Shown one piece after another: positions 25,630-32,651 of a stretch of DNA of 63,550 nucleotides (position 1 is the stretch's first letter; the number at the start of each line of letters is the position of its first letter). The DNA is taken from positions 1 through 63,550 of the forward strand of contig JAFSBY010000033.1 in the NCBI GenBank assembly GCA_017437045.1, given 5' to 3'. Under the pieces are notes generated by a model. That model was not told the origin of the DNA, did no database searches, and was given only the letters and a program-made list of their open reading frames with translations. Origin of the DNA: Alistipes sp. GTDB lineage: Bacteria; Bacteroidota; Bacteroidia; Bacteroidales; Rikenellaceae. The position numbers were made by a program, and so were the translations under genes.

Positions 25630-27996
25630 ATGAAAATCAAACACATTGTAAGTTTTGTTGCCTTGTTGTCGGTGGCCGCGACGGCCTCGGCGCAAACGTT
25701 GCGTGGCCGTGTGACCGATCAGCAGGGCGAGCCGCTCATCGGAGCATCGGTCTATTGGGCCGAAACGACGGTTGGTAGCAGCACGGCTGCCGATGGCGGG
25801 TTTACGATCTATCGGGTGCGCAACTACGATCGCTTGGTTGCCTCCTATCTGGGCTATGAGAATGATACGTTGCAGGTGGCTGCCGGACTTGAGCAGGTGG
25901 AGTTCCGCCTCCGGGCCGAGGGCGTAGCCGTGGAGAGCGTCGTGGTCGAGGGTGCGCAAAGCGGTAACTTCGTCAAGCGCGACGGCATCATGAAAAACGA
26001 GATGATCTCGTTTGCCGGTCTCTGCAAAATGGCCTGCTGCAACCTGGCCGAGTCGTTTGAAAATTCGGCCTCGGTGACGGTGGGCTATAGCGATGCCATC
26101 TCGGGAGCCCGCCAGATCAAGATGCTCGGCCTGGCCGGTACCTATACCCAGATTCTGGACGAGAATCGCCCCATTATGCGTGGGTTGAGTGCCCCCTACG
26201 GGTTGAGCTATACGCCCGGTATGTGGCTCAACTCGATTCAGGTGTCGAAGGGCGTAGCCTCGGTGGCGGCCGGTCACGAGGCGATCACCGGACAGATCAA
26301 CCTCGAACACCGCAAACCGACCGATGAGGAGCGTCTGTTTGTGAACCTCTACCTCGATGATGAGTTGCGCCCCGAGATCAACCTCTCGTCGGCCATCCCC
26401 TTGACCGAGGATAAACGCCTCTCGACGGTCATCCTCTTCCACGGCTCGGCCGATACGGATGTGCGCGAGATGGACCACAACCACGACCATTTCCGCGATC
26501 AGCCCGAGACCAATCTGCTCTCGCTTTCGAATCGTTGGCTCTATCAGGCTCCCAACGGGGCGCAGATCCGCTGGGGCTTCAAGCTCCTGCAGGAGAATCG
26601 CTTGGGCGGTATGATGAACTACGAAGACAACGAGGAGCAGCGTCGTCGCATGCACGAGGAGTGGGATTGGCAGGAGCGCGGCCTGCAGATGCCCGATTAC
26701 GGCTCGCACATCCGCAACCGCGAGGCCGGAGCCTACTTCAAGATGGGTATGCCCCTCGGTGCGGCGGTCTATAACCCCGATGAGCAGGAGGAGCTGCGCT
26801 CGAACCTGGCTTTGGTGGCCGATTTTGACCACTACGACGAGCAGGCCTACTTCGGTCTGAATGATTATGCCGGCAGTGAGAATTTTGTCTCGCTCAACCT
26901 CATGTATAACCACTATTTCACCCACCGCTCGTCGCTCATTCTGGGTTTGCAGGCGCACCATGCCTCGACCAACGAGCGGGTGATGAACCGCACGCCCTGG
27001 ATCGTCGAGAATCCCCTGGCCGAATACCTGCTCGACCGCAACGAGGAGGAGGTGGGCGGCTATGCCGAGTACACCTATGCCATCAAGGATAAGTTCTCGC
27101 TCGTGGCCGGTGTGCGTGGCGACTACAACGCCTTCTACGATCGGTTGTTCTGCACGCCGCGCGGCCATGTTCGTTGGAACATCACGCCGCTGACCACGCT
27201 GCGTCTGTCGGCCGGCTTGGGCTATCGTTCGACCAATATCTTTACGGACAACATCGGTGTGCTGACGACCGGTCGCCACATCGTCTTCAACCATGGTCAG
27301 CACCTTACGCCCGAGCAGTTCGAGGCCTTCGATCGCATGGAGAAGGCCGTCACGTTAGGCGGATCATTGACCCATACCTTCTCGTTGGCCGGCTCGGAGA
27401 ATGCGACGTTGAGTGTCGATTACTTCCGTACGCAGTTCTCGGATGCCGTGGTGGTCGATCAGGAGTACAACCCTGCGTGGATCGACATCTACACCTCGGA
27501 CGGGAAATCCTATACGGACACCTACCAGGTGGACTTCTCGTGGACGCCCGTCGAGCGGTTGGATATCTTCGCCACGTTCCGCTATACGGACTCGAAGATG
27601 ACGATCGACCGCCCGGATGGGACGACGGCCGAGGTGGAGCGTCCGCTGGTCAATAACTACAAAACGCTGCTCAACGTGCAATATGCAACCCGCTTCCGTC
27701 GTTGGGTCTTTGATGTGACGGCGCAGCTCAACGGCTCGGCACGCATCCCGAGTCAGACGGGTAACCTGGCCGATGACAGCCACTCGCCCGAGTACCCGAT
27801 GTACTATGCCCAGGTGACGCGCAAGGTGGGTCGTTTCGATCTCTATGTGGGGTGCGAGAATATTGCCGATTATCGCCAGAAAGAACCCATCATGAATGCG
27901 GCGAATCCCTATTCGACGGCCTTCAACTCGATGAACGTCTGGGGCCCGCTGATGGGACGTAAGTTCTACTTCGGCCTCCGTTTTAACCTGTATTAA
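25630..27996 (+). CDS. TonB-dependent outer-membrane receptor, probably metal-related
   Basis: A 788-residue receptor from ATG 25630 (signal MKIKHIVSFVALLSVAATASAQ; the frame is open from 25606 but that adds residues before the signal). Order of domains: carboxypeptidase-regulatory-like beta-sandwich ('LRGRVTDQQGEPLIGASVYWAETTVGSSTAADGGF'), plug ('RQIKMLGLAGTYTQILDENRPIMRG', 'VSKGVASVAAGHEAITGQINLEH') and a beta-barrel ending 'RKFYFGLRFNLY'. It lacks a SusD partner, so it is not a glycan SusC. A His-rich stretch MDHNHDHFRDQ (bases about 26468-26500) in an early barrel loop could bind a metal. The downstream gene, 22 bases away, encodes a CxxC heavy-metal-associated protein. Copper uptake is the most likely theme. 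Confidence 0.9.
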   Translation: MKIKHIVSFVALLSVAATASAQTLRGRVTDQQGEPLIGASVYWAETTVGSSTAADGGFTIYRVRNYDRLVASYLGYENDTLQVAAGLEQVEFRLRAEGVAVESVVVEGAQSGNFVKRDGIMKNEMISFAGLCKMACCNLAESFENSASVTVGYSDAISGARQIKMLGLAGTYTQILDENRPIMRGLSAPYGLSYTPGMWLNSIQVSKGVASVAAGHEAITGQINLEHRKPTDEERLFVNLYLDDELRPEINLSSAIPLTEDKRLSTVILFHGSADTDVREMDHNHDHFRDQPETNLLSLSNRWLYQAPNGAQIRWGFKLLQENRLGGMMNYEDNEEQRRRMHEEWDWQERGLQMPDYGSHIRNREAGAYFKMGMPLGAAVYNPDEQEELRSNLALVADFDHYDEQAYFGLNDYAGSENFVSLNLMYNHYFTHRSSLILGLQAHHASTNERVMNRTPWIVENPLAEYLLDRNEEEVGGYAEYTYAIKDKFSLVAGVRGDYNAFYDRLFCTPRGHVRWNITPLTTLRLSAGLGYRSTNIFTDNIGVLTTGRHIVFNHGQHLTPEQFEAFDRMEKAVTLGGSLTHTFSLAGSENATLSVDYFRTQFSDAVVVDQEYNPAWIDIYTSDGKSYTDTYQVDFSWTPVERLDIFATFRYTDSKMTIDRPDGTTAEVERPLVNNYKTLLNVQYATRFRRWVFDVTAQLNGSARIPSQTGNLADDSHSPEYPMYYAQVTRKVGRFDLYVGCENIADYRQKEPIMNAANPYSTAFNSMNVWGPLMGRKFYFGLRFNLY

Positions 27997-28018
27997 CAAC
28001 TCAAAAAAAGATAGTAAG

Positions 28019-28336
28019 ATGAAAAAGTTACTCGTGATTTGCCTCGCCCTGGTGATGGGTGCAGGTGTTGCCATGGCACAGAAGCCGGCCAAGAAAGGTG
28101 GTAAGGAGTTCAAGACGACGGTCTTTGTGACCAATCTCGACTGCCCGAATTGCGCCAAGAAGGTGGAGAATAACATTCCGGTACTGGGTAAGGGTATCAA
28201 GGACTACGCCATCAACCTCGAGTCGAAGGAGGTGACGGTGACCTACGATGCCTCGAAAAACAGCGATGAGAACATCATCAAGGGCTTCAACACGCTCAAG
28301 GTGGAGGCCGAGGTGAAACCCGCAACCGAGAAATAG
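28019..28336 (+). CDS. Periplasmic heavy-metal-associated (HMA) domain protein
   Basis: A 105-residue protein with a cleavable signal peptide (MKKLLVICLALVMGAGVAMAQ) and one HMA ferredoxin-like domain. The metal motif is TNLDCPNCAKKVE (Cys42 and Cys45), a variant of the usual M-x-C-x-x-C. The remainder ('IKDYAINLESKEVTVTYDASKNSDENIIKGFNTLKVEAEV') matches the family's beta-alpha-beta pattern. Domains like this bind Cu(I) or another soft metal. It comes 22 bases after the TonB receptor and 10 bases before kdgK, so it closes the metal-related part of the transcript. Confidence 0.9.
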   Translation: MKKLLVICLALVMGAGVAMAQKPAKKGGKEFKTTVFVTNLDCPNCAKKVENNIPVLGKGIKDYAINLESKEVTVTYDASKNSDENIIKGFNTLKVEAEVKPATEK

Positions 28337-28346
28337 AGCCGACGCG

Positions 28347-29381
28347 ATGAAAGTGGTGACCTTTGGCGAGCTGATGCTCCGCCTGACACCTCCGTCTTTT
28401 GATCGCTTTACGCAGACCGGACGTTTTGAGGCCAACTTTGGTGGCAGTGAGGCCAATGTAGCGGTCTCGCTGGCCAACTATGGCCTTGAGAGTGAGTTTG
28501 TGAGCTGTCTGCCGACCAATCGGTTGGCCGATGCTGCCATCGCGGATCTGCATCGATATGGCGTAAAGACCGACCGCATCGTGCGCAAAGAGGGGCGTTT
28601 AGGCCTCTACTACATGGAGGAGGCCGTCGCTATGCGCTCTTCGCAGGTGGTGTACGACCGTGCCGCCTCGGCCTTCGATACGGTCCAGGTGGGGGATATT
28701 GATTGGGATGCCGCCTTTGCCGATGCCGATTGGTTCCATTGGTCGGGTATCTCGGCGGCGGTGAGTGCCGGTGCGGCAGCGGTGTGTGCCGAGGCGATTG
28801 CTGCGGCCCGTCGTCGCGGTCTGGTCATCTCGTGCGACATCAACTACCGTCGCAACCTCTGGAAGTATGGCAAGCGTCCCCACGAGGTGCTGCCTCCGCT
28901 GATGGCCGAGAGCGATATTCTGTTCGGTACGGAGTTGGAGTTCCAGCAGTCGTTGGGGGTCGAAATGCCGCAGTTCAAGGCCTTGGATACGCACTATCGG
29001 ATGGAGATGGAGGCCTATACCCGGGCGGCCGAGGAGGTGGCTCGCCTGATGCCCCGTTGTCATACGATGGTATTCGCCCTGCGCAATGTGATCAACGCAC
29101 AACACCACCTGCTCGGCGGAGTGATGTGGCATCGCGGTCAGATGTACCCGGCGCGCATCTACGATATCGAAGGGGTAGTCGATTGTGTGGGCGTAGGCGA
29201 TGCTTACAATAGTGGCATCATCTACGGCATGTTGCACAACCTGCCGATCCAACGATCACTCGACTTGGGAGCTGCCGCCTGTGCCCTGAAAAACACGGTG
29301 CCGGGCGACTATGCCCAATTCCCGATCGAGGAGATTGAGGCGGTGGCTGATGGGGCGACCAGTGGGCGCGTACAACGATAG
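28347..29381 (+). CDS. kdgK: 2-dehydro-3-deoxygluconokinase (PfkB family)
   Basis: A 344-residue PfkB-family sugar kinase that phosphorylates 2-keto-3-deoxygluconate to KDPG in uronic-acid and related catabolism. It starts VVTFGELMLRLTPP, has GGSEANVAVSLANYG (PfkB signature 1 region, substrate side), the KDGK-like RLGLYYMEEAVAMRSSQVVYDRAASAF and the catalytic 'DCVGVGDAYNSGIIYGML' with its base Asp. No KDPG aldolase or uronate isomerase is adjacent. It starts 10 bases after the HMA gene, so transcription from the metal operon could run into it, although the functions seem unrelated. It is followed by the palindromic element at 29385 and a terminator at 29591. Confidence 0.88.
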   Translation: MKVVTFGELMLRLTPPSFDRFTQTGRFEANFGGSEANVAVSLANYGLESEFVSCLPTNRLADAAIADLHRYGVKTDRIVRKEGRLGLYYMEEAVAMRSSQVVYDRAASAFDTVQVGDIDWDAAFADADWFHWSGISAAVSAGAAAVCAEAIAAARRRGLVISCDINYRRNLWKYGKRPHEVLPPLMAESDILFGTELEFQQSLGVEMPQFKALDTHYRMEMEAYTRAAEEVARLMPRCHTMVFALRNVINAQHHLLGGVMWHRGQMYPARIYDIEGVVDCVGVGDAYNSGIIYGMLHNLPIQRSLDLGAAACALKNTVPGDYAQFPIEEIEAVADGATSGRVQR

Positions 29382-29384
29382 GGG

Positions 29385-29506
29385 AGAAGCCGTCTAACAA
29401 GGTGATTTCTGCGTTACGCTTGTCTTTGAAATCCTCACATACGTTTAGTATGCTACGGTTTCAAAGCCTTCGCAAGCCTTGAAATCCCGCTTGTTATACG
29501 GCTTCT
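29385..29506 (+). repeat. Long near-palindromic MITE/REP-like element (copy 1)
   Basis: Outer arms of 17 bp (29385-29401 and 29490-29506) pair with one mismatch: GAAGCCGTCTAACAAG against CTTGTTATACGGCTTC. Inside, GCTTG...CTTTGAAA (from 29418) pairs imperfectly with TTTCAAAG...GCAAGC (to 29477), closing on CATAC-GTTTA-GTATG. The whole 122-bp unit can fold as one long hairpin. It contains no gene. Confidence 0.8.
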
Positions 29507-29530
29507 TTGACGGGGTGAACCGATTTATCT

Positions 29531-29585
29531 TGGTGATATTTGCGTTACGCTTGTCTTTGAAATCCTGCTTGTTTACGGTGTCAAA
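29531..29585 (+). repeat. Internally deleted second copy of the 29385 element
   Basis: Bases 29532-29566 copy 29401-29435 (33 of 35 identical). Then, at the shared TTGAAATCC, the sequence jumps to the right-end sequence GCTTGTT(T/A)-ACGG. This is what recombination between the two TTGAAATCC copies inside the full element (about 29428 and 29479) would leave. Confidence 0.75.
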
Positions 29586-29589
29586 CAAA

Positions 29590-29626
29590 GGGGCTGTCAC
29601 AATCTTAACGTTGTGACAGCCCTTTT
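29590..29626 (+). terminator. Terminator after kdgK
   Basis: Perfect 12-bp stem GGGCTGTCACAA / TTGTGACAGCCC, loop TCTTAACG, then TTTTT. It separates kdgK from the convergent hydrolase gene. Confidence 0.92.
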
Positions 29627-29642
29627 TGTGTAGGTCGTTGTG

Positions 29643-30386
29643 TTATTCCATCGGGAAGATGCGCACCTCGGTGATCCCTTCGAGCGCAGCTTTGAGGGCA
29701 TCGAGATCGGTCTTTTGCTCCACCTGACCGTAATGGTAGGGGTAGAAGATCGTCGGACGGATCGCCTTGACCGCCTCCGTGGCTTGCTCGACGGTCATCG
29801 TGTAAGGCTGATTGACCGGCAGGAAGGCGATGTCGATCTCCTTCAGGGCCTTCATCTCGGGCGTCAGCTCCGTATCACCGGCAATGTAGATGCGGGAGCC
29901 GCCCAACGTGAGGATGTAGCCGCAATCTTCGCGCTCCTTGGGGTGGAATTTGGTGTGTCCCTCGGAGGTGTTGTACGCGGCAACGGCCTCGATGCGCAGC
30001 CCCTCAATCGGGTTGGCCACGCTGCCCGGACGCATCGTGTGGCAATTCATCTCGAAAGCCTCGGCCGAGGTGCGATCGCAGACTACCTCCGATTGGCGCG
30101 TGGTGAGCTCATCGACCGCCTGACGATCGAGGTGGTCTGAGTGGTGGTGGGTCACCACGACAACGTCGGCTTTCGGCAGCCGCGAATAGTCGGCATGTTC
30201 CATCACCGGATCGATGTAGATCCATTTGCCGCCATACTCAATGGCCAGCGAGGCGTGGGCGTAGAAGTGGAAGGTGAGCTCCTCGCCTGCGCGGGTCGTG
30301 ATCGTGTCGCTCGGATATTGGGGAGCCTTGCCCCCGAAGAGTGCACTGAAAAAAGACATAATCGTAATAAAATATAGGGTTTTCAT
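29643..30386 (-). CDS. Metallo-beta-lactamase-fold hydrolase (UlaG/YtkL-like)
   Basis: A 247-residue MBL-fold protein with the metal motif VTHHHSDHLD (H-x-H-x-D-H type, about residues 79-88), an earlier FYAHASLAIEYGGKWIYIDPVM, a central 'SRIYIAGDTELTPEM' Asp ligand and the final 'IFYPYHYGQ' His. This is the small UlaG-like group of metal-dependent hydrolases with unknown or lactonase-type substrates. From ATG 30386 the N-terminus MKTLYFITIMSFFSALFGG may be a signal or membrane segment. An alternative ATG at 30359 gives 238 residues and fits better a -7-like TATCTTGC at 30397-30390. It is divergent from the TIR gene, sharing a short promoter region. Confidence 0.85.
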   Translation of the reverse strand: MKTLYFITIMSFFSALFGGKAPQYPSDTITTRAGEELTFHFYAHASLAIEYGGKWIYIDPVMEHADYSRLPKADVVVVTHHHSDHLDRQAVDELTTRQSEVVCDRTSAEAFEMNCHTMRPGSVANPIEGLRIEAVAAYNTSEGHTKFHPKEREDCGYILTLGGSRIYIAGDTELTPEMKALKEIDIAFLPVNQPYTMTVEQATEAVKAIRPTIFYPYHYGQVEQKTDLDALKAALEGITEVRIFPME

Positions 30387-30470
30387 ACGGCAAGATAGGA
30401 AGAAAAATCGAAATCTGCAAATCGGCCGGCAGTGAAAAATCGAAGGCCGGGGGAGTCGTTCTGCTACGAA

Positions 30471-30501
30471 TTTGCGGTTTCGCTTTTTTGTGCTATCTTT
30501 A
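30471..30501 (+). promoter_or_regulatory. Promoter of the TIR-domain gene
   Basis: TTTG at 30471-30474, 19-base spacer, TATCTTTA at 30494-30501 (one mismatch to the -7 consensus). It supports ATG 30525 and not the upstream open frame from 30432. Confidence 0.6.
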
Positions 30502-30524
30502 CCCACTCTTTTGTGCTATTTTTT

Positions 30525-31748
30525 ATGCAATACGACGTTTTTATCAGCTATTCGCGCAAAGATACGGCTACGGCCGATCGCATTGCGGCTGCATTTGATC
30601 GGGCCGGAATAAGCTATTTTATCGACCGTCAAGGCATTGGCGGTGGTTTTGAGTTTCCGGTCGTCTTGGCCGAGGCAATCCTTTCGAGTCGGATTGTGCT
30701 GTTTTTGGGAAGCAAAAATTCTTATGAGTCGAAGTTTACCAATGCCGAGCTGACCTTTGCCTTCAACGAAAAGCCGAAAAATTCGATCCTGCCCTATATT
30801 ATTGATGGCAGTACGATGCCTCCGGCTTTGCGCTTTGTCTTCTCGAGTATCAATTGGCGGACGCTTGAAAGCCATCCGATCGAACCGGCCTTGGTGGAGG
30901 ATGTGTTGCATCTGCTGGGTCGCGAGCGGCGCGATGGCAAGGCGGAGGCCGAGCGGAGAGCGCGTGAGCAAGCCGAACAAGAACGAGTAGCCCGCGAGCA
31001 GGCCGAGGCAGAGCGTCGTGCTAAAGAGCAGGCTGAACGCGAGCGCAAAGAGCGCGAAGAACGTGCGGCTCGAGAAAAGGCCGAACGGGAGCGGATAGCC
31101 CGAGAAAAAGTCGAAGCGGAGCGTCGTGCTAAAGAGCAGGCCGAACGCGAGCGCACAGAGCGTGAAGAGCAGCAGTTTCGGTTGAATGGTCGGGGGCGTT
31201 TTGGGACATTCCGCGTTGGAGACTATTATGATGATGGTCAAAAAGAGGGTGTTGTTTTCGAGGTAGATAGTACAGGTCGTCACGGTAAGATTGTGAGCCT
31301 GCAAGAAACTACAGCGGTGTGGGCTGCAGATAAAAATTTTGGGACATGGTTACGGTCGGATAATCCCTGCAAACTGTGGTTAGGACTGAAGGATCGGGAA
31401 GATGGAAGGAGGAATCTGCAACGGATTATGCAGCTTGATAATTGGGAAAAACGATATCCTGCGTTTGGTGTTTGTGTGGGGATGGGCCCCGAATGGTATC
31501 TTCCGGCGGTTGATGAGTTGAAACGATTGGCTGAAAGTTCGGTGTATGACGCTGTAAATTTTACATTGTCAGAAAAAAGAGGTCGGCGACTCTTGGCCGG
31601 AAGAGAGTATTGGTATTGGTCCTCGACAGAGAGTGACGATGCGACTTCGGGCTATCTCTGCGCACAATGTGTCCGGATGATTACGAGCGATGTGGTTGAT
31701 GACTTTGCCTATAACTCCGGCTATGTTCGTGCCGTAGCAGCATTTTAG
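30525..31748 (+). CDS. TIR domain - charged helical linker - FISUMP/C-type-lectin-like protein
   Basis: A 407-residue protein from ATG 30525. Residues 1-132 are a TIR domain: YDVFISYSRKD, GISYFIDRQGI, IVLFLGSKNSYESKFTNAEL, ILPYIIDG. Glu75 in NAEL is at the position of the catalytic glutamate of TIR NADases. Residues about 133-216 are almost only E, R, A, K and Q and should be one long helix or coiled coil. Residues about 222-407 match DUF1566/FISUMP-type C-type-lectin folds: 'GPEWYLPAVDELKRL', 'YWYWSSTESDD' and the terminal 'SGYVRAVAAF'. There is no signal peptide, so it is probably cytoplasmic. TIR proteins of this kind act in phage defence or signalling; here the lectin-like end would be the sensor. 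No partner enzyme is adjacent, only the divergent MBL-fold hydrolase. Confidence 0.88.
   Translation: MQYDVFISYSRKDTATADRIAAAFDRAGISYFIDRQGIGGGFEFPVVLAEAILSSRIVLFLGSKNSYESKFTNAELTFAFNEKPKNSILPYIIDGSTMPPALRFVFSSINWRTLESHPIEPALVEDVLHLLGRERRDGKAEAERRAREQAEQERVAREQAEAERRAKEQAERERKEREERAAREKAERERIAREKVEAERRAKEQAERERTEREEQQFRLNGRGRFGTFRVGDYYDDGQKEGVVFEVDSTGRHGKIVSLQETTAVWAADKNFGTWLRSDNPCKLWLGLKDREDGRRNLQRIMQLDNWEKRYPAFGVCVGMGPEWYLPAVDELKRLAESSVYDAVNFTLSEKRGRRLLAGREYWYWSSTESDDATSGYLCAQCVRMITSDVVDDFAYNSGYVRAVAAF
31011..31166 (+). repeat. Internal 48-bp direct repeat in the TIR-gene linker
   Basis: Bases 31011-31058 and 31119-31166 are nearly identical (both begin GAGCGTCGTGCTAAAGAGCA), 108 bases (36 codons) apart, so the repeat is in frame and adds a helix segment. 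Confidence 0.8.
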
Positions 31749-31815
31749 ACCGGCAAAAAAAAATGCTTTGGCGAAAAAATCCTGCAAAAAAGATTGTCGG
31801 TTGCAAAATTTTGTG

Positions 31816-31823
31816 TACTTTTG
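31816..31823 (+). promoter_or_regulatory. -7 element of the rpmI-rplT promoter
   Basis: TACTTTTG, with ATTG at 31793-31796 and a 19-base spacer as a degenerate -33. Leader of about 25 bases to rpmI. Confidence 0.65.
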
Positions 31824-31856
31824 CGGGCTATGTTTAACAATTAACTATTTACGACA

Positions 31857-32051
31857 ATGCCAAAAATGAAAACTAATGCCGCGGCGAAGAAGCGTTTTAC
31901 CTTCACCGGCACAGGAAAGATCAAGCGCAAGCACGCTTATCACAGTCACATCCTGACCAAAAAGACGACGAAACAGAAGCGTAACCTCTGCTATTCGAGC
32001 ACCGTTTCTGCGGCTGATGAGGCCAAAATCAAGAACCTGTTGGTGAAATAA
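31857..32051 (+). CDS. rpmI: 50S ribosomal protein L35
   Basis: A 64-residue highly basic protein with the L35 pattern [36 protein letters not shown] (quoted in part: [27 protein letters not shown]). It binds 23S rRNA in the large subunit. It precedes rplT by 118 bases; in most bacteria infC comes directly before it, but here the preceding gene is the TIR protein and no infC is in the window. Confidence 0.96.
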   Translation: MPKMKTNAAAKKRFTFTGTGKIKRKHAYHSHILTKKTTKQKRNLCYSSTVSAADEAKIKNLLVK

Positions 32052-32169
32052 ATAGCATCGGGCAACCGAATTTTGACCAACAAACCAATTTTTTTTAATC
32101 GGGAGCGGAACAGCCCCAAAGAATGCGGGAGAACCGTGTCGCTGTGAGCTCTACTAAAACTTTTACATT
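32052..32169 (+). other. rpmI-rplT spacer, possible autoregulatory leader of L20
   Basis: A 118-base gap, long for this pair. It includes an A/T run (TTTTTTTTAATC) and a G/C-rich segment (32100-32150) that can fold. In other bacteria L20 represses its own operon by binding mRNA structures that mimic rRNA; nothing here proves the same. Confidence 0.35.
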
Positions 32170-32514
32170 ATGCCACGTTCAGTAAATGCTGTTGCGTCTC
32201 GTGCGCGCAGAAAGAAAGTTTTGAAACTTGCCAAGGGTAACTTTGGTTCAAGGGGAAACGTATGGACCGTTGCGAAAAATACGGTCGAGAAGGGTTTGCA
32301 GTATGCTTATGCACACCGCCAGCTCAAGAAGCGTACATTCCGTTCGTTGTGGATCACCCGTATCAACGCTGGTGTTCGCGCTTACGGTATGACCTATTCG
32401 CAGTTTATCGGTAAGCTCAATCAGAAGGGTATCGCCCTGAACCGTAAGGTGCTGGCTGACCTGGCGATGAACGAGCCGAAGGCATTCGAGGCAGTAGTTA
32501 ACGCCGTTAAATAG
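32170..32514 (+). CDS. rplT: 50S ribosomal protein L20
   Basis: A 114-residue basic protein with the family opening [19 protein letters not shown], then [40 protein letters not shown] and '[24 protein letters not shown]', all L20 hallmarks. It is an early 23S rRNA-binding assembly protein. Length is normal. A terminator follows at 32542. Confidence 0.97.
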   Translation: MPRSVNAVASRARRKKVLKLAKGNFGSRGNVWTVAKNTVEKGLQYAYAHRQLKKRTFRSLWITRINAGVRAYGMTYSQFIGKLNQKGIALNRKVLADLAMNEPKAFEAVVNAVK

Positions 32515-32541
32515 CATGTGAGCCGTAAGGCACGCATTATA

Positions 32542-32579
32542 GGGGGCTGTTCTTTCGAGAGCAGCCCCTGATTTTTTTT
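32542..32579 (+). terminator. Terminator after rplT
   Basis: Stem GGGGCTG / CAGCCCC (32543-32549 and 32562-32568), TTCG in the loop region, then eight T. Confidence 0.9.
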
Positions 32580-32651
32580 CGATAGAATGCGTCTGAATTC
32601 GGGTGAAAGGCTCCGTGTGGTGCCTCGCGCAAAGACTCCAAGCGGGGCGGA

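Noticed and set aside
29401-29567. Two copies of a 35-bp repeat that might be a CRISPR array
   Set aside because: Only two copies, 131 bases apart, and the sequence between them is part of a palindromic element; no cas genes are in the window.
31200-31748. Lectin-like end of the TIR gene as a variable region of a diversity-generating retroelement
   Set aside because: No reverse transcriptase, Avd-like gene or template repeat is seen within the window, so no DGR is supported.
32515-32651. Bacteroidales-1 RNA, which is often found downstream of L20 genes
   Set aside because: The gap holds a simple terminator 28 bases after the stop; no internal TAnnTTTG promoter and too little space for the RNA before the hairpin.
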